Shown: positions 1-7,999, numbered from the stretch's first letter. The stretch is 16,392 nt of DNA from an uncultured Oscillospiraceae bacterium (GCA_900543705.1 UQSL01000044.1:1-16392); one strand, 5' to 3'. Notes: generated by a model from the letters alone, not told the origin. A program made the numbers and translations.

Positions 1-53
1 ACCCCATTCATTAGATAGTATACCACACTGTCTAACAAATGGGGTGCAGTTCA
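1..53. repeat. Palindromic repeat resembling two joined IS3-family terminal inverted repeats
   Basis: The arms at 1-19 and 27-45 are inverted copies with three mismatches in 19 positions, around a 7-nt centre. The right arm runs on to 53 and ends GTGCAGTTCA. Read on the minus strand from 53, it begins TGAACTGCACCCC and continues into a TTAGACAGT segment. From memory, that TGAA...ACCCC...TTAGACA layout is typical of IS3-family (IS150-group) ends; I could not search for it. The two arms point outwards with no transposase between them, which suggests an internally deleted miniature element. If the left arm is complete, its first 8 bases or so lie outside the window. The fold could instead be a strong hairpin or terminator, but no T-tract follows it on either strand inside the window. 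Confidence 0.45.
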
Positions 54-99
54 AAATTCCTTCCCGCTTTTTTGCTTTACTCTGTTCAGCCTAAGTCGG

Positions 100-141
100 T
101 GTGCAAACAAAGAGCATGACCGCATATGTTCCATGCTCTTT
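100..141 (-). terminator. Rho-independent terminator after the DUF1648 gene
   Basis: A perfect 10-bp stem (109-118 with 132-141, AAAGAGCATG/CATGCTCTTT) encloses a 13-nt loop. On the minus strand it is followed by TTTGTTTGC. It lies about 35 nt past the stop codon of the membrane protein gene ending at 177, so it most likely ends the GntR-DUF1648 transcript. The U-tract is interrupted, so the strength is uncertain. Confidence 0.7.
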
Positions 142-176
142 TAGGCTTTCCAGATTATCAGTTTCTAATTTTCCTT

Positions 177-1271
177 TTATTTACTCATCGCCGCAAATAA
201 CAAGCTCACGATGACAAAGAGAAGCAGTCCTGCAAAAATCAGATAGGCTGCAGGCCTTGCCATATTAAACGTCCAGCCCACGCCAAACCGCTTCTCCACC
301 ATCAAAGACGGGTCATCCGGATTATAGTAGATACAGCCGAGCTTCCAGTAACGGTCATCTTCTCTCGGGTCAATGCGGTCGGATTTGTGCATGGAGCGAA
401 TCAGACGGCTCCCTCCCTGTCCGGTATAAAAACTCAATGCCAGGGAACCGATTCCGACCAACACCATAAAGGAAACTGTCACCGGAGTCATCCATGGATA
501 GGGAAGCAGCCCCAGCATCACCATCTGAACAAAGCTAAGCAGCAGCAGGGTACCGAATCCCATAATAGCAAGATAGCGGCACCAAAGGCGCTTGAACAGG
601 AAAGAGGCACGTTTGCTCTCTTCCGGCTGGTCGGTACGGATAACCTTTTTGGAGCGGCTTGTCAGAATCAGCAAAACGGTAAATAGCAAAAGCATCAAAA
701 GTTCGATTACAATGAGCTGATACAGGGAAAAAAAATTCTTCTCTGCATAGCCATTCACATTTCCGGCAAAATCCCAGTGAGCGGGGATTTTATTTTCCAA
801 AGCCGGTTCTCTCCACAGGGTGATTCCGGCCGTTATCGCAATCAACAGGACATGGGGAACATACCACCAGGCGGAGATCAGCTTTGGATGGGGCGTCATA
901 TCGACTGCGATATGCTGCTCTATCGTATAGGTAATTTCATGCGTTTCCTTCATGCGCTTTGCCCGGCGGTGGTACCAGAGATAGACCGCTATTTCGAGCA
1001 CCAGATATCCCACGATAGCAGTCACGAAGGATATCTCTTCATTCAGCCAGGACAACCGGGTGGTCAAAACCCAAAAGCCCGCGCATAATGCACCCGCTCC
1101 CAGGCATAACAGCATATAATTCCTGCGCATAGAGCGAACTTTTTCAAGGTCTACCGCAGAATCCGGAAAAAACACGCCGAACACATCATTTTTTCGGATA
1201 AGATAGGGCGTGAACGAACAGAGAAGAACCAGCACCGCAAACGTGCTGCCGTTTATCAGCCAGTACATCAT
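177..1271 (-). CDS. DUF1648/DUF5808 polytopic membrane protein (SdpI-like)
   Basis: Predicted 364-residue integral membrane protein with about eight hydrophobic segments, near residues 5-24, 52-70, 80-100, 135-153, 181-204, 232-256, 262-283 and 341-361. A DUF1648 signature, PAHWDFAGNVNGYAEK, lies at about 163-178. A C-terminal region around residues 305-335 (DDRYWKLGCIYYNPDDP, then KRFGVGWT) matches the DUF5808 pattern. DUF1648 occurs in SdpI, the B. subtilis immunity protein for the SdpC toxin, but the role of this relative is unknown. The first ATG overlaps the stop of the upstream GntR gene (ATGA). An AAGGAG site lies 5 nt before that ATG and 8 nt before a second in-frame ATG, so either could be used. 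Coupling to the regulator suggests that the repressor controls its own membrane partner. An immunity or envelope-stress role is inference. Confidence 0.85.
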   Translation of the reverse strand: MMYWLINGSTFAVLVLLCSFTPYLIRKNDVFGVFFPDSAVDLEKVRSMRRNYMLLCLGAGALCAGFWVLTTRLSWLNEEISFVTAIVGYLVLEIAVYLWYHRRAKRMKETHEITYTIEQHIAVDMTPHPKLISAWWYVPHVLLIAITAGITLWREPALENKIPAHWDFAGNVNGYAEKNFFSLYQLIVIELLMLLLFTVLLILTSRSKKVIRTDQPEESKRASFLFKRLWCRYLAIMGFGTLLLLSFVQMVMLGLLPYPWMTPVTVSFMVLVGIGSLALSFYTGQGGSRLIRSMHKSDRIDPREDDRYWKLGCIYYNPDDPSLMVEKRFGVGWTFNMARPAAYLIFAGLLLFVIVSLLFAAMSK

Positions 1272-1660
1272 CCCTGCTCCTTCCCTTTTCCCTCAAGCTC
1301 CTGCAAAATCGAGCCGCACGCCTCACCAAGGCGCTCGGCCGGAATTCCCTTGGAATATCCTTCAATCAGCAGAGTGCGAAGACGCAGGTAAAGGTCTTCC
1401 CCGTACTCAGAATCAGCCTTTGCCTTACCGGTCACGACAACTCCTTTGCGCTGGTGCACACTGACATAGCCCTCCCGTTTGAGGATGCCATACGCCTTGT
1501 TGACCGTGTGCATGTTGATGCCTAGTTCCCCGGCAAGCTGGCGTACCGAAGGGAGGGAGTCCCCGTTTTTGAGCTCTCCTTTGACAATTGCCTCGATGAT
1601 TTTATCCATAATCTGCTGGTAAATCGGCGTTTTAGACAGCATATCCAGCTCTAAAATCAT
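1268..1660 (-). CDS. GntR-family transcriptional regulator, YtrA type
   Basis: Predicted 130-residue cytoplasmic DNA-binding protein. The N-terminal winged helix-turn-helix covers about residues 10-78: a QQIMDKIIEAIVKGELKNG start, then LPSVRQLAGELGINMHTVNKAY, then a GYVSVHQRKGVVV wing. Only about 50 residues follow, which is the short helical effector or dimerisation tail of the YtrA subgroup rather than a full ligand-binding domain. The start is ATG at 1660 with a purine-rich AGAGGGGGG site just upstream. The gene overlaps the DUF1648 gene by 4 nt. A perfect dyad inside its own promoter suggests autorepression. Regulators of this class often sit beside ABC transporters or membrane proteins and respond to envelope-active compounds; the inducer here is unknown. 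Confidence 0.92.
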   Translation of the reverse strand: MILELDMLSKTPIYQQIMDKIIEAIVKGELKNGDSLPSVRQLAGELGINMHTVNKAYGILKREGYVSVHQRKGVVVTGKAKADSEYGEDLYLRLRTLLIEGYSKGIPAERLGEACGSILQELEGKGKEQG

Positions 1661-1689
1661 GGTATCCCCCCTCTTTCTGCTATATTCAA

Positions 1690-1718
1690 AGTATAACAGA
1701 GGCGTTATATACTGTCAA
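1690..1718 (-). promoter_or_regulatory. Promoter and probable operator of the GntR-DUF1648 operon
   Basis: On the minus strand, TTGACA (1713-1718), a 17-bp spacer and TATACT (1690-1695) form a near-consensus sigma-A promoter about 30 bp upstream of the start codon. The spacer and -10 contain the inverted repeat TATAAC-N6-GTTATA. A wider reading gives AGTATA-N12-TATACT, which resembles operators described for YtrA-type GntR proteins (from memory). A repressor bound here would cover both core elements. The -35 lies only 4 bp after the stop codon of the DUF3006 gene. Confidence 0.8.
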
Positions 1719-1721
1719 ACC

Positions 1722-1943
1722 TTAATCCTCAAACAGCTCTTGTTGAAATTTCCGGAGCTTCTCCCTGCGCAGACGGGTTGCCTCGGCATCCACCTGTAAG
1801 ACTCCGTTTTCCTCTTTCAGACAGTCGCCCTCCCGGACTTCTCCTCGAATCTGTCCGAGCTCAAACACCGCCTGAGACCCATTTTCTTCCTCGCACACGG
1901 CAAAGTGCCCTTCCTCGATTCGATCGATAATATATCGTTTCAT
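1722..1943 (-). CDS. DUF3006 domain-containing protein
   Basis: Small 73-residue protein beginning MKRYIIDRIEEGHFAVCEEENG, the characteristic opening of DUF3006 proteins: a short beta-rich domain followed by a charged helix near residues 52-73. An upstream in-frame TTG at 1949 is rejected because it is only 1 nt from the GGAGGA site at 1951-1956, whereas the ATG at 1943 has a 7-nt spacer. The ribosome binding site overlaps the stop codon of the preceding hydrolase gene, so the two are probably co-translated. DUF3006 proteins commonly accompany ComEC-like metallo-beta-lactamase-fold proteins, as here. Their biochemical role is not established, and I infer only a functional partnership. Confidence 0.88.
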   Translation of the reverse strand: MKRYIIDRIEEGHFAVCEEENGSQAVFELGQIRGEVREGDCLKEENGVLQVDAEATRLRREKLRKFQQELFED

Positions 1944-1955
1944 CCTCAATTCCTC

Positions 1956-2903
1956 CTACTGTTCGGCCCTGATACTGATGTTTTTGCCATCCGTTGTAAA
2001 GACAATAGAGCCGTTTTGCTCGGTTGAATAATACGGCGTGTCTGTTTTAGAGAGCAGTTCGAGCGTTTCCTTGTGAGGATGCCCGTAAGGGTTGTCCTTG
2101 CCGCAGCAGATAACTGCGCACTGCGGGGACACCGCTTGGAAAAACTGCTCGCTTGAGGAGGTACTGCTTCCGTGATGTCCCATTTTCAGCACATCGCTGT
2201 CAAGCAAATCCGGATACCGCTTTACAAGATCCGCCTCCGCTTGCTTTTCCGCGTCGCCGGTAAATAAAAACGAGGTGTTCCCATAGGTGAGTTTGGCCAC
2301 AATCGACATGTTGTTCAAATCATCGTAATCCTGTACCGGACCGAGAATCGTGAGGGTCACGCCATCTGCAATTGTGAGTGTCTCCTCGGCCTTGGCGGCC
2401 TTGATTTTCAGCCCCTTGTCCGCGGCTGTCTGCAAAACATCCTCATAGGTTTTCGACGTCGGGACGATATCATCCGGGATGCGAGGCATCATCAGCATAC
2501 CGACCTCCATCTTCCGCATAACCTCGTCGAGCCCGCCGATATGGTCCGAGTGCGGATGAGTGCCGATCACATAGTCGAGCTTTTCCACCTTCTGTGTTTT
2601 TAAATAGTTCAGCACCGTCTCGCCCTTGCCGTTTTCCCCCGCGTCAATGAGGATCGTTTTGTCCTTTGCTTTGATCAAAATGCTGTCTCCTTGTCCGACG
2701 TCGATGAAATGCACCGAGACATCCCCGTCCACACCTTCAGACAGGGAGGACTGTCCGCCCTGGGAAGTGACCTTACCGGACAGCTCGCTCCAGGAAGGGA
2801 TTCCCGGAATCGGAACATACTCGGATATGGTAATCAGGGCGGCGCACAAGAGTGCCGCCGCCCCTCCTAGCATCGAAAGCAGTTTCTTTTGTTTTCGTTT
2901 CAT
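1956..2903 (-). CDS. ComEC/Rec2-like metallo-beta-lactamase-fold hydrolase, membrane-anchored or secreted
   Basis: Predicted 315 residues. The N-terminus has a basic stretch and a hydrophobic segment (residues 8-27), a signal anchor or signal peptide without a clear lipobox, so the catalytic part should be extracytoplasmic. Metal-binding motifs of the family are present: VHFIDVGQGDS (64-74), THPHSDHIGG (115-124), TGDA (215-218), KMGHHGSSTSSS (240-251) and NPYGHPH (271-277). This is the stand-alone form of the C-terminal domain of the competence protein ComEC, which is thought to degrade DNA or nucleotides; the substrate here is unknown. The gene lacks the ComEC channel domain. Its ATG overlaps the stop of the radical SAM gene (ATGA), and its end overlaps the DUF3006 ribosome binding site, so the three genes are probably one translational unit. 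Confidence 0.9.
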   Translation of the reverse strand: MKRKQKKLLSMLGGAAALLCAALITISEYVPIPGIPSWSELSGKVTSQGGQSSLSEGVDGDVSVHFIDVGQGDSILIKAKDKTILIDAGENGKGETVLNYLKTQKVEKLDYVIGTHPHSDHIGGLDEVMRKMEVGMLMMPRIPDDIVPTSKTYEDVLQTAADKGLKIKAAKAEETLTIADGVTLTILGPVQDYDDLNNMSIVAKLTYGNTSFLFTGDAEKQAEADLVKRYPDLLDSDVLKMGHHGSSTSSSEQFFQAVSPQCAVICCGKDNPYGHPHKETLELLSKTDTPYYSTEQNGSIVFTTDGKNISIRAEQ

Positions 2904-4840
2904 TGTTTTCCTCTCCCCTGCGTTTTGCCTTTTCCCGGAATTCCGGAGTTTCGTCCTGCTCCCCTGCGCGGGGCCTTGGAGTGATAGCGGGTAGTACGAT
3001 GCTGCTTGCTCCGCTGCGGCATAAGCTGTTCAAGCAGCTTCTTTGTTTTCGCATCGGGGGCAATCAGGCAGTTTTCCCCGTGGCCGATCAAATCCGTCCG
3101 GTGCGCCTTGACAAGCGCTCGCACCACGATTTCCCGGTTCTGCGGACGGAAATACTGGAGTAGGGCGCGCTGCATCGCCTTTTCCTCCGGCGTACGCGGG
3201 ACGTAAACTTCCTGCATGGTGTAAGGGTCAAGGCCGGTGTAGAACATGCAGGTGGAGACGGTTGCGGGCGTGGGATAAAAATCCTGCACCTGCTCCGGGC
3301 GGATATGGTTTTTCTTTAAGAAAAGCGCCAGTTCCACCGCACTTTTTAAGGTAGACCCCGGATGGGAGGACATCAGGTAAGGAACCAGATACTGTTCCTT
3401 ACCCGCCGCCTTGGTCAGGCGGTAAAACTTTTCCTGGAATTTCTGGTACGTCTCGATGTGGGGCTTGCCCATTTTATCGAGCACCGCGGCGGCGCAATGC
3501 TCCGGCGCCACCTTCAGCTGCCCGCTGACATGGTGGCGCACGATTTCATCAAGGAATTTTTCATCCTTGTCAGCCACCACATAGTCGAAGCGGATCCCGG
3601 AACGGACGAACACTCGTTTTACTCCGGGAATCTCCCTTACTTTGCGCAGTAGATCGATGTACTCCGAGTGATCGACGACAAGCTGCTTGCACGGTGTGGG
3701 GGCAAGGCATTTCTTCCCCTTGCACATGCCGTATTTCTTCTGCTTTTCGCAGGAGGGACGTCGAAAATCCGCCGTCGGGCCGCCGATGTCGTGGATGTAT
3801 CCCTTAAAGCGGGGATTGTAGGTCATATTGCGAGCCTCATTGAGAACTGACTGCTCGCTGCGGCAGGTGATATAGCGCCCCTGATGAAAGGCCAAAGCGC
3901 AGAAATTACACGAACCAAAACATCCCCGGTTGTGTGCGATGGAAAATTCCACTTCTTTGATAGCGGGAACGCCGCCTTGGGCCTCATAGGAGGGATGGTA
4001 CATCCGCTGATACGGCAATGAGTAGACAGTATCCAGTTCTTTCTGCGTCAGCGGAGGCGCCGGTTTGTTTTGCAGCAGGTATTTCCCCTGACAGCGTTGG
4101 ACAAGGTTGCGCCCGGTCATGTAGTCGTGTTCGTCGAACTCGAGCCTACTCGAGCGTGCATAGGCCACCTTGTCCATACTCACCTTTTCAAAGGAATCAC
4201 ATTCGAGGAATTTCTCCGGCAGATGTTCAAAATCCGTCACCACACAGGTGCCGAGGATATCGGTAATCTCTTTCACAGGCTCCCCTGCAGCAAGGCGCTT
4301 TGCAATCTCAATGGTCTGGTGCTCGCCCATGCCGTAGCTTAGGATATCCGCCCCCGAATCAAAGAGGATAGAGCGACGCACCTTATCATCCCAGTAATCG
4401 TAGTGGGCGAACCGGCGCAGAGAGGCCTCGATCCCCCCAATGACGATGGGAACGTCGCCGTAGGCCTCCCTTATCCGGTTGCAATAGACAATGACCGCCC
4501 GGTCCGGGCGCTTCCCCGCCTGATTGCCTGGGGAATAGGCGTCGTCATGCCGCCGCTTTTTCGCAGATGTATAGTGCGCTACCATGGAATCGATATTACC
4601 CGCGCTGACCATGAAGCCGTATTTTGGCCTGCCAAAGCGTTTGAAATCCTCGCAGTTCTTCCAATTCGGCTGGCTGAGCATCGCCACCTTATACCCCTGC
4701 GATTCGAGCAGGCGGGAGATAATCGCCGCCCCAAAGCTCGGGTGGTCGACGTATGCGTCTCCGGAGACATAGACAAAGTCCGGCTGTTCCCAGCCGCGCT
4801 CGAGCATCTCCTGCCGGGTAATCGGTAAAAAATCGGTCAT
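2900..4840 (-). CDS. YgiQ-family radical SAM protein
   Basis: Predicted 646-residue cytoplasmic iron-sulfur enzyme. The N-terminal YgiQ domain (about residues 1-290, including YVSGDAYVDHPSFG at 24-37) is followed by the radical SAM core. Its [4Fe-4S] ligands are Cys307, Cys311 and Cys314 in GCFGSCNFCAL. The DUF3362-like region comes next (roughly residues 480-600), then a very basic Arg/Lys/Gly tail of about 45 residues. The length is typical of the family. The start is ATG at 4840 with AAAGGAG six bases upstream. The reaction of YgiQ proteins is not known to me, so only the radical SAM class is assigned. It starts 40 nt after the ftsK stop and overlaps the next gene by 4 nt, so it is probably in the same operon. 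Confidence 0.93.
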   Translation of the reverse strand: MTDFLPITRQEMLERGWEQPDFVYVSGDAYVDHPSFGAAIISRLLESQGYKVAMLSQPNWKNCEDFKRFGRPKYGFMVSAGNIDSMVAHYTSAKKRRHDDAYSPGNQAGKRPDRAVIVYCNRIREAYGDVPIVIGGIEASLRRFAHYDYWDDKVRRSILFDSGADILSYGMGEHQTIEIAKRLAAGEPVKEITDILGTCVVTDFEHLPEKFLECDSFEKVSMDKVAYARSSRLEFDEHDYMTGRNLVQRCQGKYLLQNKPAPPLTQKELDTVYSLPYQRMYHPSYEAQGGVPAIKEVEFSIAHNRGCFGSCNFCALAFHQGRYITCRSEQSVLNEARNMTYNPRFKGYIHDIGGPTADFRRPSCEKQKKYGMCKGKKCLAPTPCKQLVVDHSEYIDLLRKVREIPGVKRVFVRSGIRFDYVVADKDEKFLDEIVRHHVSGQLKVAPEHCAAAVLDKMGKPHIETYQKFQEKFYRLTKAAGKEQYLVPYLMSSHPGSTLKSAVELALFLKKNHIRPEQVQDFYPTPATVSTCMFYTGLDPYTMQEVYVPRTPEEKAMQRALLQYFRPQNREIVVRALVKAHRTDLIGHGENCLIAPDAKTKKLLEQLMPQRSKQHRTTRYHSKAPRRGAGRNSGIPGKGKTQGRGKQ

Positions 4841-4880
4841 ATGCTGCTCCTTTGATAAATCTGATTGTATGTAGATAGCG

Positions 4881-7670
4881 CTATTCCTCCTGCGAGAGGT
4901 TCATCTCCATCCACTGCTGCTTGGTCATGAGCACCTGGCGAGGCTTGCCGCCGCCCTCACTCGGACCGACAATACCCCTCTGCTCCATTTCGTCCACCAG
5001 ACGGGCCGCTCTCGCATAGCCGAGACGCAGCCTGCGTTGGAGCATCGAGGTGGAAGCCTGCCCGGCTTCCACAACCAGTTCGATGGCCTGCGGGAGCATA
5101 CCGTCGACCTCGTCAAAGCCTCCGCCGCCCCCGTTGTCGCCCTTGCCCTTTTCCTTGACAGCAAGGCGGTCTATCTCGGAGATAACGTCCTCGTCGTACT
5201 GCGCGGTTTTGGACTTCTTAATATATTCGACGACGCGTTCAATTTCCTTATCGCTGACAAAACAGCCCTGCACGCGCTTCGGCTTGGAAGAGCCCATCGG
5301 GTAAAAGAGCATATCGCCTTTCCCAAGCAACTTTTCCGCACCTCCTGAATCGAGAATGGTACGGGAATCCACTTGGGAGGATACAGCAAACGCAATCCGG
5401 CTCGGGATGTTCGCCTTGATGACGCCGGTGATGACGTCAACCGATGGACGCTGAGTCGCGATGACCAGGTGCATGCCGGCCGCGCGCGCCATTTGCGCCA
5501 GACGGCAGATCGCGTCTTCCACTTCATTCGGGGCCGCCATCATCAAATCCGCCAACTCATCGATGATGATGACAATCTGCGGCATTTTCTCCATGCCGTC
5601 AGTATGCTCCGCCAATTCGTTAAAGCCGCGGATGTCTCTGACGCCGTTGTCCGCAAACAGCTTATAGCGTTCCAGCATCTGAGTCACCGCCCAGTTAAGC
5701 GTTCCCGCCGCTTTTCGCGGATCGGTCACAACTGGAACGAGCAAATGCGGGATACCGTTATATACGCCCAACTCGACCACCTTCGGGTCGACCATCAGCA
5801 GTTTGACGTCCTCCGGACTGGATTTGTAAATCAGGCTCATGAGGATGGAGTTGATACACACGGATTTACCAGAACCGGTCGCGCCGGCAATCAGCAGATG
5901 GGGCATCTTGGCAATATCCGCCACCACGATTTTCCCGGCAATGTCGCGGCCAAGTGCAATCGTGACATTGCTCTTTGCATCGACAAACTCGTTGGAATCG
6001 ATAATTTCCCGGATGGAAACCATGCTCTGTACTTTGTTCGGCACCTCAATGCCGACAGCGGCCTTATTTGGTATCGGTGCTTCAATACGCACCCCGGCAG
6101 CCGCAAGGTTTAATGCAATATCATCTGCAAGCCCGGTAATTTTGCTGATTTTTACCCCGGCGGAAGGCTGAAGCTCAAAACGTGTCACCGCCGGCCCTTT
6201 TGAGATATTGATAATCTTTGTCTGCACGCCAAAGCTCTTGAGAGTCTCGACCAGCCTCTCTCCCTTTCTCACCTCGTCGCTCAGATCGTTTTGGGAAGCT
6301 GCAGGAGGTTCATTGAGCAAAGTAATCGGCGGACCATATTCCTCCGCAGATTCCTCCAGCACGTTCGGGAGTTGTTCCGAGACCTGTTGCTCTTGCTCCG
6401 CTTTTGACTGCATCACTCCGATGGGCTGAGGGGATGAAGTAAATTCACGCAGAGGTTCATCCTCCATTCCATCCTGCGGGGCAATTCCAACCTTCTGTGC
6501 CAGCGAGAGATCCCGCTGCGCCTGTTCATCTTTTACCATATCCTGGTAGTTTTTAATGGCCCGGTCGATGGCCTCGTCAAATTCCGTCTGCTGCTCATGC
6601 GGCAAAATTACGCCGAGCTCCTTTTCCAGCGGGTTTTTCTCCTCTGCAGGTTCGGCTGATTCCTGCGGCATCTCAGCGGATACCACCTCAATCGGAGTAA
6701 ACAAGTCCTTGACGGAAATCTCCTGGTTCTCCTCAACAGGAGAAGCGGACGGGTCCGTCGGGATACTCTCCGGCTGTGCCTGAGAGGTGATTTTGTCAAA
6801 TTCAATACGAGGAGTGGATTCGACGACCGGCCGGGGTTCTGCTTTCGGTTCCCTGGAACCAAACAAGCCCAAAAACTGGCGTTTTGGGGTTTCCTCTGTC
6901 TTTTCCTGGGTGGCGGCCATCGGCACAGGGAGCTCTTTTGGCTGAGCGACAGCGGATGGCTGTTTTTTCGAATCCGGCCCCAAGTCGACGTCGATGTTAA
7001 AGCGGGCTTCTCTGGCGGCTTTGGCATCCTTATGAGCCTGCGCCTGCTCTATGTAGGTAGTCTCCAGCTGTTTGACGGGCTTGGAGACGGAGCGAAACAA
7101 ATCGATGAGGGTAAACCCAGTAAAAATCATCAGGAACACAAATATCAGCAAAACTACCGTGATGCCTGCGCCCAAATTGCCAAAAAGTGCGGAGAGCGGC
7201 CACGCGACAAGCCCTGCTGCCACGCCTCCCCCTTTGAGTTTGATGCCGTTAGTATACAACGATGCCACTTTTTCAAAAAAAGTAGCGCCGGTAATTTCCG
7301 CAGAGCCGAAAATCTGAATGGCACTCGAAATCAGGATAAGCAGCAAAAACGCCTGTATCACCTTCATCCCGATGGCATGAAACGGCCGGTCAAGTGATGC
7401 AAGCACAGCGATATAAATCATCAGCGGGGCAATCAAAAACGCGCACGCCCCAAACAGGCCGAACATTGCATCATGGCAGAACTTCCAGACATTCTGCCCG
7501 GAAAAAAGCGTGAGCGCGGCAAACAAAATCCCCATGGCAAATAACACCACCGCCCAAAGCTGCTGACGGTGTTTGCGCATCTCTTCCAGCTGTGCCTTGG
7601 TCGGCCGCTTGGCGGCGGTCTTTTTGGAAGCTGCCGGTCTGCGGGTTGTCTTTCGTTTTTGCTGTGGCAT
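4881..7670 (-). CDS. ftsK/spoIIIE: DNA translocase FtsK/SpoIIIE
   Basis: Predicted 929-residue membrane-anchored, ATP-driven DNA pump that moves chromosomal DNA through the division or sporulation septum. After a Lys/Arg-rich N-terminus there are about four membrane segments (residues 35-190). A long acidic, Pro/Gln-rich linker (about 200-445) precedes the motor, which carries Walker A GATGSGKS (596-603) and Walker B VIIIDELADL (about 699-708). The C-terminal gamma winged helix (from about 850, LPQAIELVVEAGQASTSMLQ) reads KOPS/SRS-type sequences. The protein is longer than B. subtilis SpoIIIE (787 residues), mainly because of the linker. A GTG at 7685 is rejected as the start because it overlaps the GGAGGTG site; the ATG at 7670 has a 7-nt spacer. 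Adjacent tepA and ylzJ homologues favour the SpoIIIE-type locus, but a vegetative role cannot be excluded. Confidence 0.96.
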   Translation of the reverse strand: MPQQKRKTTRRPAASKKTAAKRPTKAQLEEMRKHRQQLWAVVLFAMGILFAALTLFSGQNVWKFCHDAMFGLFGACAFLIAPLMIYIAVLASLDRPFHAIGMKVIQAFLLLILISSAIQIFGSAEITGATFFEKVASLYTNGIKLKGGGVAAGLVAWPLSALFGNLGAGITVVLLIFVFLMIFTGFTLIDLFRSVSKPVKQLETTYIEQAQAHKDAKAAREARFNIDVDLGPDSKKQPSAVAQPKELPVPMAATQEKTEETPKRQFLGLFGSREPKAEPRPVVESTPRIEFDKITSQAQPESIPTDPSASPVEENQEISVKDLFTPIEVVSAEMPQESAEPAEEKNPLEKELGVILPHEQQTEFDEAIDRAIKNYQDMVKDEQAQRDLSLAQKVGIAPQDGMEDEPLREFTSSPQPIGVMQSKAEQEQQVSEQLPNVLEESAEEYGPPITLLNEPPAASQNDLSDEVRKGERLVETLKSFGVQTKIINISKGPAVTRFELQPSAGVKISKITGLADDIALNLAAAGVRIEAPIPNKAAVGIEVPNKVQSMVSIREIIDSNEFVDAKSNVTIALGRDIAGKIVVADIAKMPHLLIAGATGSGKSVCINSILMSLIYKSSPEDVKLLMVDPKVVELGVYNGIPHLLVPVVTDPRKAAGTLNWAVTQMLERYKLFADNGVRDIRGFNELAEHTDGMEKMPQIVIIIDELADLMMAAPNEVEDAICRLAQMARAAGMHLVIATQRPSVDVITGVIKANIPSRIAFAVSSQVDSRTILDSGGAEKLLGKGDMLFYPMGSSKPKRVQGCFVSDKEIERVVEYIKKSKTAQYDEDVISEIDRLAVKEKGKGDNGGGGGFDEVDGMLPQAIELVVEAGQASTSMLQRRLRLGYARAARLVDEMEQRGIVGPSEGGGKPRQVLMTKQQWMEMNLSQEE

Positions 7671-7688
7671 CTTGCGCACCTCCACTAC

Positions 7689-7718
7689 TGCCGGGACATC
7701 AATACGCTTTGTCCGGCA
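7689..7718 (-). promoter_or_regulatory. Hairpin just upstream of the ftsK ribosome binding site
   Basis: Arms TGCCGGACA and TGTCCCGGCA (minus strand, 7718-7710 and 7698-7689) pair over 9 bp with one bulged G and an 11-nt loop. The hairpin ends 4-5 nt before the GGAGGTG ribosome binding site. No U-tract follows, so it is unlikely to be a terminator. It could stabilise a processed ftsK mRNA or affect initiation; the function is inferred only from position. Confidence 0.45.
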
Positions 7719-7743
7719 GTTTTCAAAGCGCAGATATGTAAAG

Positions 7744-7768
7744 CCCTCCCGCCTTACAGACGGAAGGA
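7744..7768 (-). terminator. Weak terminator-like hairpin between ylzJ and ftsK
   Basis: An 8-bp stem with G-U pairs (7761-7768 with 7744-7751) and a 9-nt loop starts 3 nt past the ylzJ-like stop codon. On the minus strand it is followed by CTTTACATATC, a poor U-tract. It may reduce read-through into ftsK, or act as an mRNA boundary within the operon. Confidence 0.35.
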
Positions 7769-7771
7769 GGT

Positions 7772-7999
7772 CTACTCTTCAAAGGTCTTTTCCCGCTTCT
7801 CCTGAGATTTAATCGTTCCCAGTGCATAACGGGGATTCAGATAGTCTTTTGGGTTTGTAGAAACCACACGGCAGAGTGTTTCCTGTGAGCCGTCCGAACG
7901 AAAACCGAGATAGGCCGCACCCTGGGAATAATATTCCTCTGCCTGCTGTTTTTGCTCCCAGAGGACACACTGTTCCGGGATAATGGTATGCAAAATCAC
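7772..7999 (-). CDS. ylzJ: YlzJ-like protein
   Basis: Small 75-residue protein opening MILHTIIPEQCVLWEQ, matching the start of the YlzJ-like family; a charged tail ends the chain. The start is GTG (7997-7999), overlapping the TGA of the upstream tepA-like gene (GTGA), with AAGGGG seven bases before it, so translation is coupled. In B. subtilis ylzJ lies between tepA and spoIIIE, the same order as here. This synteny is the strongest support for the name. The molecular function is unknown. Confidence 0.82.
   Translation of the reverse strand: MILHTIIPEQCVLWEQKQQAEEYYSQGAAYLGFRSDGSQETLCRVVSTNPKDYLNPRYALGTIKSQEKREKTFEE

Noticed and set aside
5373..6113. Long plus-strand open frame (246 codons) inside ftsK
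   Set aside because: It is antisense to the conserved motor domain of FtsK with Walker motifs intact on the minus strand; composition is that of a complementary-strand shadow.
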